From contig NZ_CAMVPU010000053.1 in the NCBI RefSeq assembly GCF_947169445.1, positions 1 to 24,109 on the forward strand: a stretch of 24,109 nucleotides of DNA, written 5' to 3'. The translations under genes were made by a program, and so were the position numbers. This DNA comes from an uncultured Butyrivibrio sp. Lineage in GTDB: Bacteria; Bacillota; Clostridia; Lachnospirales; Lachnospiraceae. Within the stretch, counting starts at the first letter, position 1. Each line of letters opens with the position of its first letter. The notes under the pieces are model-generated. The model was not told the DNA's origin. It saw nothing but the letters and a program-made list of their open reading frames with translations, and searched no databases. Positions 1 through 7,070 of this stretch are shown here, in pieces.

Positions 1-249
1 ATACATTTGCTGGAGATCATGGTCTTGAGAAATAATACCACTTACAAATCCGATGAACTCATCGGCATTAGAAATCATAAAATCAGAAACAACAATCAAA
101 CGAATCTTGTTATTAAGCTCATACATGTGCTTAGTGTTCTTATCAAGAAAGGCAATACTTCCAAGAACATTCTTAACTTCAGTGTTCACCTTATCTAATA
201 AGCATTTAGTCTTTCCTTTACCCTTTTTCCCAACAATTAACTGAACCAT
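1..249 (-). CDS. Small P-loop (PilT-annotated) ATP-binding protein, 5' part only
   Basis: The frame is open from an ATG at 249 to the window edge (83 codons), so the C-terminal part is missing. The N-terminus reads MVQLIVGKKGKGKTK: a short beta strand followed directly by a Walker A loop (GKKGKGKT, residues 8-15). The rest is a mixed alpha/beta sequence with a second hydrophobic strand (IRLIVVSDF) that could be the next strand of a P-loop core. Similar small proteins in Lachnospiraceae are, from memory, labelled 'twitching motility protein PilT' only because of the P-loop; no secretion-ATPase features are visible here. The start at 249 is preferred because AGGAGG lies 8 nt upstream; an ATG at 255 is only 2 nt from it. 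It follows the carboxypeptidase gene after 75 nt but has its own promoter (294-322). Substrate and role are unknown. Confidence 0.8.
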   Translation of the reverse strand, partial: MVQLIVGKKGKGKTKCLLDKVNTEVKNVLGSIAFLDKNTKHMYELNNKIRLIVVSDFMISNADEFIGFVSGIISQDHDLQQMY

Positions 250-293
250 TGGCATACCCTCCTGCAAGCAAAGAATTTAAAATTGATGTATTA

Positions 294-322
294 ATTATAA
301 GTTATCAACAAATAAAAGACAA
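294..322 (-). promoter_or_regulatory. Sigma-A-type promoter for the P-loop gene
   Basis: On the minus strand a -35 TTGTCT (322-317, 4 of 6 to consensus) and a perfect -10 TATAAT (299-294) are separated by 17 bp. The -35 box begins 2 nt after the stop codon of the upstream carboxypeptidase gene. Transcription would begin near 287, giving a leader of about 38 nt that contains the AGGAGG ribosome binding site. This suggests that the P-loop gene is transcribed independently of the cell-wall operon, at least in part; no terminator hairpin is visible between them. Confidence 0.7.
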
Positions 323-324
323 CC

Positions 325-1290
325 TTAATTAACTATTTCCTGTAATAAATCTGTCATATCCGTATAAAGAGAATCACTATCTGTATCCCGCATGATTACT
401 GCAACATAAGGGCTTCCTTGTGTATCTTTTGCAAGAAGGATAAGACAATGTCCTGCGGCTGAAGTAGTACCTGTTTTTCCTCCAATCACAGTAACTCCGG
501 AAGGCTGAGATTTATTGCCGTTTAGGAATCCGTTGGTACTCTTTATTTCTATTTCCTTGGAATTGCCACTGGAATCAAGATATGTCGTAGAATACGAGGT
601 CATATTTATGATCTCACTAAAAACATCATATTCCATAGCAGCATTGAATATAAGGTACATATCATATGCAGTAACATAATGTTCATCACTAGTAAGACCA
701 TGAGGATTCTCAAAATGAGAATTGGTAGCTCCTATAGCCTTTGCTTCCTCATTCATAAGATTTACGAAATCATCAATTGAATCACAAATATTAGAAGCAA
801 TCAGATTAGCTACGTCATTGGCAGAATAAATAAGGAGAATATGTAAAGCCTGATCCAGCGTCATACGATCTCCCTGCTTAAGATTAATCTTCTGAGCGCC
901 ACTTTCATTAACATAAACATCAGATCCTGCCACCAGAACCTGCTCCAAACTTCCATATTTAAGCGCAACATAAGCAGTCATGACCTTGGTAAGACTTGCA
1001 GGCATAACTCTCGCATTGACATTTTGTGCAAACAAAGTCTCCTTACGTCCAAGATCAAAAAGACCTGCACTGACTTTTTCAGATAAATCCAGATTGGAAA
1101 TATTGATATCAGAATTAACAACACAAAGAGCTGATGCAAAAGTCGGATAATAGCTATCATACCTCACATCAGAAGAAAAAGAACTAACGGAATAATGCGC
1201 CATATAAGGCAGGCCAGCACATCCCGTTAGACAAAAAACTAAAACACTTAAGATTGTCAAAAAAGAAATAATCTTATTTGTACATTTCAC
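325..1290 (-). CDS. Lipoprotein D-alanyl-D-alanine carboxypeptidase (peptidase S11 / PBP5-like)
   Basis: A low-molecular-weight penicillin-binding protein that removes the terminal D-Ala from peptidoglycan pentapeptides outside the membrane. Numbering from the GTG at 1290 (321 aa), the three S11 active-site motifs are in order: SLTK (Ser99), SAN (Ser156) and KTG (Lys272, in GGKTGTTSAAGHC). The N-terminus is a signal peptide: a Lys, a hydrophobic run, then a lipobox LTGC with Cys24, so the protein should be lipid-anchored. The open frame extends to a TTG at 1314, but that would put a charged stretch (IEEILSG) before the signal peptide. AGAGGAG at 1309-1303 lies 12 nt before the GTG, a little far; a TTG at 1299 is only 3 nt away. 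The gene starts inside the end of mgsA, so translation is probably coupled. It ends soon after the KTG box, without the usual PBP5 C-terminal beta domain and amphipathic anchor. Confidence 0.9.
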   Translation of the reverse strand: MKCTNKIISFLTILSVLVFCLTGCAGLPYMAHYSVSSFSSDVRYDSYYPTFASALCVVNSDINISNLDLSEKVSAGLFDLGRKETLFAQNVNARVMPASLTKVMTAYVALKYGSLEQVLVAGSDVYVNESGAQKINLKQGDRMTLDQALHILLIYSANDVANLIASNICDSIDDFVNLMNEEAKAIGATNSHFENPHGLTSDEHYVTAYDMYLIFNAAMEYDVFSEIINMTSYSTTYLDSSGNSKEIEIKSTNGFLNGNKSQPSGVTVIGGKTGTTSAAGHCLILLAKDTQGSPYVAVIMRDTDSDSLYTDMTDLLQEIVN

Positions 1291-1669
1291 GCCACTCAAG
1301 ATCTCCTCTATCAAGTGATTTAATCAAAAGTTCAGCGGATGCCAGGTTTGTAGCAACCGGAATATTATGCATATCGCATAAAGTCATAACATTATTAACA
1401 TCCGGCTCATGAGACTTAACTGTAAGCGGGTCTCTTAAGAAGATAACAAGGTCAATCTCGTTATGTTCAATTGCTGCTCCAAGCTGCTGAGCACCGCCTA
1501 AGTGTCCTGCCAAATACTTATGTACACTAAGATTAGTAACCTCTTCAATTAGTCTTCCGGTAGTTCCGGTAGCATAAAGATCATTTTTACTAAGTATTCC
1601 CCTATAGGCAATACAAAAATTCTGCATAAGTTTCTTTTTAGCATCATGTGCTATAAGTGCAATATTCAT
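1274..1669 (-). CDS. mgsA: Methylglyoxal synthase family protein with altered catalytic residue
   Basis: MgsA converts dihydroxyacetone phosphate to methylglyoxal plus phosphate in the cytosol, a bypass that relieves phosphate limitation in glycolysis. At 131 aa it covers the compact MGS-like domain. Recognisable elements are AHD (Asp9), the phosphate-binding ATGTTGRL (residues 33-40), FLRDP (Asp80) and SHEPDV (His87, Asp90), matching E. coli Asp20, the Thr-rich loop, Asp91, His98 and Asp101. The motif that should read GGDQQ, holding catalytic Asp71 in E. coli, reads GGAQQ (Ala60); spacing to Asp80 and Asp90 (20 and 10 residues) equals that in E. coli, so the alignment is secure. Catalysis is therefore doubtful. 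The ATG at 1669 is preceded by GGAGGG at 8 nt, which overlaps the rodA stop region (gap 3 nt). It sits in the elongasome operon, a common place for mgsA in Clostridia. Confidence 0.9.
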   Translation of the reverse strand: MNIALIAHDAKKKLMQNFCIAYRGILSKNDLYATGTTGRLIEEVTNLSVHKYLAGHLGGAQQLGAAIEHNEIDLVIFLRDPLTVKSHEPDVNNVMTLCDMHNIPVATNLASAELLIKSLDRGDLEWREMYK

Positions 1670-1672
1670 GGG

Positions 1673-2797
1673 TTATACCCTCCCCAAATTATATTTATTA
1701 CTTTGTAGTCTGACGTTTAATACAAACCCTATCCCCATATAAGAACTAAGAAGTGATGTAAGACCGTAACTAACAAAAGGAAGCGGAATACCAGTATTGG
1801 GAATTACCCCCGTAGCTACACCAATATTGATAAATCCCTGAAAGCCAATCCACGCTCCTACACCGGCTGCAATTATCTCTCCTGCCTTATTTCTAGCTTT
1901 CATAGATATCATAAAGCATTCAATTGCAATAAACAGAACAAGCATTATTACAATACATGCACCAACAAAGCCAAATTCCTCACCTATAACTGTAAAAATA
2001 AAGTCCGTAGGCGACTCGGAAATAAAACCACCATTTAATACAGAACTGATCTCGTTGGTATTATATCCCTTACCGTATAGCTGTCCTGAACCAATAGCCA
2101 TCATAGAATTAAGCGTCTGATAAGCATCTGAATTAGCATAATCCTCAGGATGAAGCCAGGCTAAAATACGCCTTTGTTGGTAATCATGCAACAGACTTTT
2201 TTCGCCCTGAACAGCATTATAAATAACAAAAAGTACACTCGGAATGGATATTGAAAGTACGGCCACAACTATCTTCCAACTAATACCCGCAACAAAAAGA
2301 ATAACAGAAAAAATAGTCATAACCATTATACATGTTGATAAGTCCGGTTGCATTGCTATAAGTGCCAAAGGCAATGACAAAAGAATCAGACAAATCAAAA
2401 TAAAGCCGAAAGATTTTATTCTTTCTTTATATTTCATGATAAACTGTGCAAAAAATAAAATCAATAATATTTTCGCGGCTTCAGAGGGCTGGAATGTAAT
2501 TCCGAACAAATTTATCCATCTTTGTGCTCCGTTTGTACTACTACCCAAAGGAGATAGAACCAAAGCCAGCAAAACTGCATTAACAAGGTAAATCAGTATA
2601 TAAAGTTTTATGATAAAAACATAATCAAGCAGTGATATAAAGACCATTAAAACAATGCCCATGGCAAGTCCTGCCAGCTGCTTATTCTTAGATGAAGGAT
2701 CAGCAGAATTAATGGCCATTATACCTATAATGGTAAGTGCGATAACCATGATCACTAGACCAAAATCGTAATCAATTATCCTGTATTTCTTTATCAT
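1673..2797 (-). CDS. rodA: Rod-shape SEDS peptidoglycan glycosyltransferase RodA
   Basis: RodA is the multi-spanning SEDS-family polymerase that joins lipid II disaccharides into glycan strands during lateral wall growth, working with the class B PBP encoded just upstream. The 374-aa sequence is hydrophobic throughout, with roughly ten membrane segments. It shows family hallmarks: GAQRWINL followed by FQPSEAAK (about residues 92-110), SESPTDFIFTVIGEEFGF in the large extracellular loop, and the C-terminal GIPLPFVSYGLTSLL with the conserved PFxSYG. Operon context with mrdA, mreBCD and mgsA supports RodA over FtsW or SpoVE. The ATG at 2797 has GAGGA about 7 nt upstream. The gene starts 18 nt after the mrdA stop. 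Confidence 0.95.
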   Translation of the reverse strand: MIKKYRIIDYDFGLVIMVIALTIIGIMAINSADPSSKNKQLAGLAMGIVLMVFISLLDYVFIIKLYILIYLVNAVLLALVLSPLGSSTNGAQRWINLFGITFQPSEAAKILLILFFAQFIMKYKERIKSFGFILICLILLSLPLALIAMQPDLSTCIMVMTIFSVILFVAGISWKIVVAVLSISIPSVLFVIYNAVQGEKSLLHDYQQRRILAWLHPEDYANSDAYQTLNSMMAIGSGQLYGKGYNTNEISSVLNGGFISESPTDFIFTVIGEEFGFVGACIVIMLVLFIAIECFMISMKARNKAGEIIAAGVGAWIGFQGFINIGVATGVIPNTGIPLPFVSYGLTSLLSSYMGIGFVLNVRLQSNKYNLGRV

Positions 2798-2815
2798 AAG
2801 ATATCCTCTAAAACT

Positions 2816-5704
2816 TTAATCCGCGTTAGTTGCACCATCCTGAAGAGTCTGAGCTGTACCGGATATGATATCGTCTTCGTCCCTAAGTTCAAAGTAATAT
2901 GCCAAAGCTTCTTTTGTGATCTGCGCAGCATAACTTGATGTATAACCATTAGCTATTCTGGTAGCAATAGCTATTTCAGGCTTCTCATAGGGCGCATAGC
3001 AGACAAAAAGTGAATGGTTAGGCTTATTCTTGGACTCCTGCGCCGTACCGGTCTTACCGGCTACAGCAACATCCAGATTATTATAATATGCCTTATCCAT
3101 AACCACCTGCCTCATACCAAGATGAATAGCATCCCAATAGCTCTGAGGCATTTCAACAGTGTTTCTGATTTCAGCAGAATACTCTTCAAGAAGATTTCCA
3201 TTGGAATCAGTTGTCTTGTCTAAAAGTGTCAGATTATAGCAGGTACCGCTGTTTGCAACAGTTGTAACGTATCTTGCTAGTCCGACTGTTGTATATGAGT
3301 TAGTACCCTGTCCAATAGCAGAACGAACCGGGTCAACATCTGAAGTCTGAGGTTCAGATTCAGTAATTTCGATTCCTGATTTTTCAGAAAGACCATAAAG
3401 GTCAGCATATTTGGCAAGCAGTGCAAGACCTTCTTCAGGTGAATAGGAATCTCCCATATTAGCCAGCCTGTAACCTACTTCGTAAAAGAAACAGTTACAG
3501 GAATTACGGATTCCGCCGGTAACATTCAGTCCACCGTGGCCCCTTGGATATATCCAGCATTTTGGCGGATTATTGGTCTTATCAAAGATACCGCCGCAAT
3601 AAATCGTTGAACTTGTGTTGATTACACCTTCCATAAGACCTGCAGTTGAAGATACCATCTTAAAGGTAGATCCGGGAGCGGTCTTCTGCTGTGTTGCATA
3701 ATTATATAAAGGATTTGAATTATCCTTACGAAGCTTGGCGTAATACTGTGCATCTACTCCATTAGCCATCATATTATTGTCATATCCCGGATATGATACA
3801 AGAGCCAGCACATCTCCGGAATTAACATCAGTAATGACCATAGATCCTGTACATGGATCCAACGCCAGCTGAGCAGGCGTAATATCAAGGTTGGATATTC
3901 TATTAATCATGAAAGTATAAGAAGACTCCCCGCCTCTTTCCCAAAGGGCAAGTTCCTCTTCATCCATGGAAATAACATTCTGTTCAATCAAAATGTTGCA
4001 AACCTGAGTTCCTGATATGTAACCATCCAGCAAAAGATATTTGTATAATCTTGTTCTGAAATCAGCATCACTTTCAAGAGATTTGATCACACTTGATACT
4101 ATCTGAGAAAAGATTTCTTCTGAATCCGCATACTGATTATCAATGCTAAGCTTGGATACATCAATCCAGTTCATGGCAATTGCATATTTAAGATACTCTG
4201 CCAAAGATATTGTCTCATCAGTAGTCCAGGCAATATAAGTAGCATCCTCACGGTTCACCTTGGAAGAATCCAAAATGCCGCTGCTATAAAGATTAGCCGC
4301 AATATGGCTCATATACCACTGGTATTCCTTGGAAAGAGCATCATATCTTGTCTTTTTTTCTGTAAGTTCTGCTCTAAGTTCAGCTATAACTGAAGCATTC
4401 TTGGCAACAAAGGCATCGTAAACTGCCTTCTCAGCTTCCTTTGCATCATCCCTGGCCAAATGTTCAACATCTATAACGTTATTGTCAAACATGGCAAAAT
4501 AAACGTCATATATAGGAATAACAATATTGCTGGAGCTAGAAGTCTCAGTAAATGTATAGGTTTTGATATTTTGAATCTTGGATACAAGAATTCCTGCAAG
4601 AGACTGTTCAATGATGTTGTAACAGGCTTCCGTCAAATCCTTGTCGATCGTAAGATATACATCATTACCTGCAACGGAATTCACGTAATTACTTGTTTCA
4701 ATTACCTGTCCAGTATTATCAACATAAACCGTTTCAGAACCCTTTGTTCCCTGAAGTACGCTTTCCATAGCCTGTTCAATGCCTGATTTACCCACAGTAT
4801 CATTTATACCGTAGCTGCTATTTTTCTGCTGGAGTTCATAGAGCTCATCTTCAGAAATCTTACCGGTGTAGCCAAGTAAATGTGAGAAATAATAGGAATC
4901 TACATATTTCCTTGCAGTGCTCTCCTGAATGGAAACGCCTTCAAGAGTATCAGCATTTTCCATTACATCCGCTACAGTCTGGTCACTTACATCAGAAGCT
5001 ACAGTTGTATCAATATACTTCTGATAACTGTTCGCGTTCATGTTATATCTGATATTAAGAACCTTTAAAGCTCTGTCGTTAGAATAGCCTTTTCTGATGG
5101 TAAAAGTAGATGTGTCATTCGGATCCTCGTAATCACCAATACCAAAGGTCTTGCACATATCATCTACTACTTCAGTAGCTGTTTTGGTCTTTTCCTCATA
5201 TTTCAGATCATTTATAGAGGACTTGCCATAAACATCCGCCAAAAATCTAAGAAGTGCATTACCCTCAATATTGAATTCAAAATTATTATTCTCATCAAGA
5301 ACAATCTTGAAATCCTGATCTACACTATCACCATTTTCTTCTATAATATCGATAAGTCTGTTAAGAATGGAATTTACATTTCTGTTCTTACTTCTACCGG
5401 ACTTATAAACATCTTCGATAGTAACTGAATTGGCAAGCTCATTATAGGCAAGAAGCTTACCATTTCTGTCATAGATATTTCCTCTGGTTGCAGCAATGCT
5501 CTTTTCCTTCTTGATTCGAAGTTTAAATGTATCCAGATAATATTCGCCATTAATAATCTGCAGCGTAAATAACCTGTATATCATGACAGCAGCAAGACAT
5601 ACCAATACACCGCAAGCGATAACTGCTCTTGAAGTTATGAACTTGATAATAGCTTCTTTTACATCATTAAACAAATTTCTTAGCACTCCTTTGTTCACGT
5701 TCAT
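2816..5704 (-). CDS. mrdA: Penicillin-binding protein 2 (class B D,D-transpeptidase) with large insertion
   Basis: The elongasome transpeptidase that cross-links strands made by RodA. From the ATG at 5704 it has 962 aa: a short cytoplasmic N-terminus, one membrane anchor (about residues 27-48), the PBP dimerisation/pedestal region (RGNIYDRNGKLLAYN near residue 78), then the transpeptidase domain with STFK (Ser679), SCN (Ser735) and KTGTAQ (Lys884). This is far longer than E. coli PBP2 (633 aa). The excess lies mainly between LTIDKDL (residue 351) and GSMVITD (residue 620), where E. coli has only about 20-35 residues. The insert includes a charged, coiled-coil-like stretch (KNASVIAELRAELTEKK) and is not low-complexity. 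The start is uncertain: ATG 5704 (or TTG 5707) overlaps mreD by 38-41 nt with a weak ribosome site, whereas a TTG at 5674 follows AAAGGAG by about 11 nt and would still retain the membrane anchor. Confidence 0.95.
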   Translation of the reverse strand: MNVNKGVLRNLFNDVKEAIIKFITSRAVIACGVLVCLAAVMIYRLFTLQIINGEYYLDTFKLRIKKEKSIAATRGNIYDRNGKLLAYNELANSVTIEDVYKSGRSKNRNVNSILNRLIDIIEENGDSVDQDFKIVLDENNNFEFNIEGNALLRFLADVYGKSSINDLKYEEKTKTATEVVDDMCKTFGIGDYEDPNDTSTFTIRKGYSNDRALKVLNIRYNMNANSYQKYIDTTVASDVSDQTVADVMENADTLEGVSIQESTARKYVDSYYFSHLLGYTGKISEDELYELQQKNSSYGINDTVGKSGIEQAMESVLQGTKGSETVYVDNTGQVIETSNYVNSVAGNDVYLTIDKDLTEACYNIIEQSLAGILVSKIQNIKTYTFTETSSSSNIVIPIYDVYFAMFDNNVIDVEHLARDDAKEAEKAVYDAFVAKNASVIAELRAELTEKKTRYDALSKEYQWYMSHIAANLYSSGILDSSKVNREDATYIAWTTDETISLAEYLKYAIAMNWIDVSKLSIDNQYADSEEIFSQIVSSVIKSLESDADFRTRLYKYLLLDGYISGTQVCNILIEQNVISMDEEELALWERGGESSYTFMINRISNLDITPAQLALDPCTGSMVITDVNSGDVLALVSYPGYDNNMMANGVDAQYYAKLRKDNSNPLYNYATQQKTAPGSTFKMVSSTAGLMEGVINTSSTIYCGGIFDKTNNPPKCWIYPRGHGGLNVTGGIRNSCNCFFYEVGYRLANMGDSYSPEEGLALLAKYADLYGLSEKSGIEITESEPQTSDVDPVRSAIGQGTNSYTTVGLARYVTTVANSGTCYNLTLLDKTTDSNGNLLEEYSAEIRNTVEMPQSYWDAIHLGMRQVVMDKAYYNNLDVAVAGKTGTAQESKNKPNHSLFVCYAPYEKPEIAIATRIANGYTSSYAAQITKEALAYYFELRDEDDIISGTAQTLQDGATNAD

Positions 5705-6191
5705 CAATTCTATTATTTATTCCTAAGATGATAGGATAATAAAAAATAGAAACAATGGCCGTATAAACCACTTCCGGTAAAATAATATTCATCATGTAAT
5801 AGCCAATATCAAATTTGGTCCTGAAAAGAAACATTAGTACATAACAAATAAAACCATATAAAAAATCAGCTATGGCAATAAATGAAATGGGGATAGCTAT
5901 ATTTTGCGAAAAGAATACTTCATGAAATTTCCCAACAATGAAGCCAAGATACATATATATAAGAGCAAAAAATCCTATATATGTTCCAAAGAAAATATCA
6001 ATCAATAGACCACTAAAAAATCCCATCACAAGGCCTGATTTATCGCCTTTTATAAAGCCTGTAGCTGCAACAAGTATCATGAGAAGATTCGGTGCTATAC
6101 CACCAAAATCCAACACTCTAAATACTGTTGTCTGCAGAATGAACGAAATAATTAGAAGTATAAAATTTGCAAAAAATCTCCTAATATTCAT
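5667..6191 (-). CDS. mreD: Rod shape-determining membrane protein MreD
   Basis: MreD is a small integral membrane partner of MreC in the elongasome. This 174-aa protein is almost entirely hydrophobic, with about five to six membrane segments and a short basic, charged C-terminus (DEREQRSAKKFV). It carries the typical N-terminal pattern of a first helix followed by LDFGGIAPNLLMILVA and a Gly-rich segment (GLVMGFFSGLLIDIFFG) that is characteristic of the family. The start ATG at 6191 has AAGGA 6 nt upstream, inside the end of mreC, leaving a 9-nt gap. The 3' end overlaps the 5' end of mrdA, so translation is likely to be coupled. Confidence 0.9.
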   Translation of the reverse strand: MNIRRFFANFILLIISFILQTTVFRVLDFGGIAPNLLMILVAATGFIKGDKSGLVMGFFSGLLIDIFFGTYIGFFALIYMYLGFIVGKFHEVFFSQNIAIPISFIAIADFLYGFICYVLMFLFRTKFDIGYYMMNIILPEVVYTAIVSIFYYPIILGINNRIDEREQRSAKKFV

Positions 6192-6200
6192 TAAAAATCC

Positions 6201-7070
6201 TTATTCCTGTATGTTTTTCTTTAAATCCAAAAGCACAAGAACAATATTCATATGCTCAAAATCCACAGCCGGTGTAATGGTTCCTGACTTGGTCAGATTA
6301 TTGGAATCATCATCAAGTGTAGAAATGTAGCCAATAAGTATTCCCGGAAGATACTTATCACTTATGTTGGAAGTAACAATCTTATCTCCAATCCTTACTC
6401 TGTCAACATCATCTACCAGCTTGGAAAACCTGATGAACCCCTGTCTGTATAATTCAAGGTCTCCGCTCACAATAAGATTATCAGATGATGCAAGAACCAT
6501 TCCACTAACAGACGCATTATCAGCTATGATTGACTGTACCTTAGCCCAGTCAGGACCCACATCAATTATCCTGCCAACCAAAGCTCCGTCGGCTATTACA
6601 TTCATATCGATCATAAGTCCATCATCAGAGCCTTTATCGATAACAAAAGAGTTGTACCAGTTACCTGCATCCTTAGCTATAATCCTTGCTCCAACCTTCT
6701 CATATTTCTCATACTGTTCATCTAACTGATATAGGTTTCTAAGCTCTGTGAGCTCATATTTTTCCTGTTCAAGTGTTGTGTTAGCAATAGTCAGCTCATC
6801 AATCTGCTCTTTAAGTTTTTCATTTTCATCAAGAAGCTGAGTGATTGATGATAATTTATCCGTAGTCTCATTCAAATAAGTACCAACGGTTGTAATCCCC
6901 TTTTGAAAAGGCACAACAAATATACCTGCAAACGCATTAAGCGGGCCGGTAAACAGATTGGTATTAAACGTTATTATTATCATTCCCGTGCAAAGCACTG
7001 TTAAAATAAAGAGGAGATATTTACTTGGTAATGTAAATTCTTCTCCTCTTCTCTTGATAATGGGACTCAT
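6201..7070 (-). CDS. mreC: Rod shape-determining protein MreC
   Basis: MreC is a bitopic protein that links MreB to PBP2 and RodA on the outer face of the membrane. The 289-aa sequence has a short basic cytoplasmic tail (IIKRRGEEF), one membrane segment (about residues 18-38), a coiled coil (about residues 62-110, heptad-like ENEKLKEQIDEL and TLEQEKYELTELR) and the two-barrel MreC domain. The latter includes WYNSFVIDKGSDDGL, GALVGRIIDVG and DNLIVSGDL in the family order. Length is normal. The ATG at 7070 shares one base with the mreB stop (TAATG), a classic arrangement for translational coupling. Confidence 0.95.
   Translation of the reverse strand: MSPIIKRRGEEFTLPSKYLLFILTVLCTGMIIITFNTNLFTGPLNAFAGIFVVPFQKGITTVGTYLNETTDKLSSITQLLDENEKLKEQIDELTIANTTLEQEKYELTELRNLYQLDEQYEKYEKVGARIIAKDAGNWYNSFVIDKGSDDGLMIDMNVIADGALVGRIIDVGPDWAKVQSIIADNASVSGMVLASSDNLIVSGDLELYRQGFIRFSKLVDDVDRVRIGDKIVTSNISDKYLPGILIGYISTLDDDSNNLTKSGTITPAVDFEHMNIVLVLLDLKKNIQE

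Noticed and set aside
1..249. Type IV pilus retraction ATPase PilT
   Set aside because: Only a Walker A at residue 8 is shared; the Asp box, Walker B and His box of PilT are not visible in this fragment and no pilus genes are nearby.
4460..4786. Plus-strand open frame of 108 codons inside mrdA
   Set aside because: It lies opposite a well-supported PBP2 coding frame, has no ribosome site and its translation resembles no protein; several other plus-strand frames opposite mutS, mutL, miaB and the GH13-like gene fail for the same reason.
5667..5707. Possible frameshift between mreD and mrdA because of the long overlap
   Set aside because: Both proteins are complete in their own frames. The overlap shrinks to 8 nt if mrdA begins at the TTG at 5674 behind AAAGGAG.
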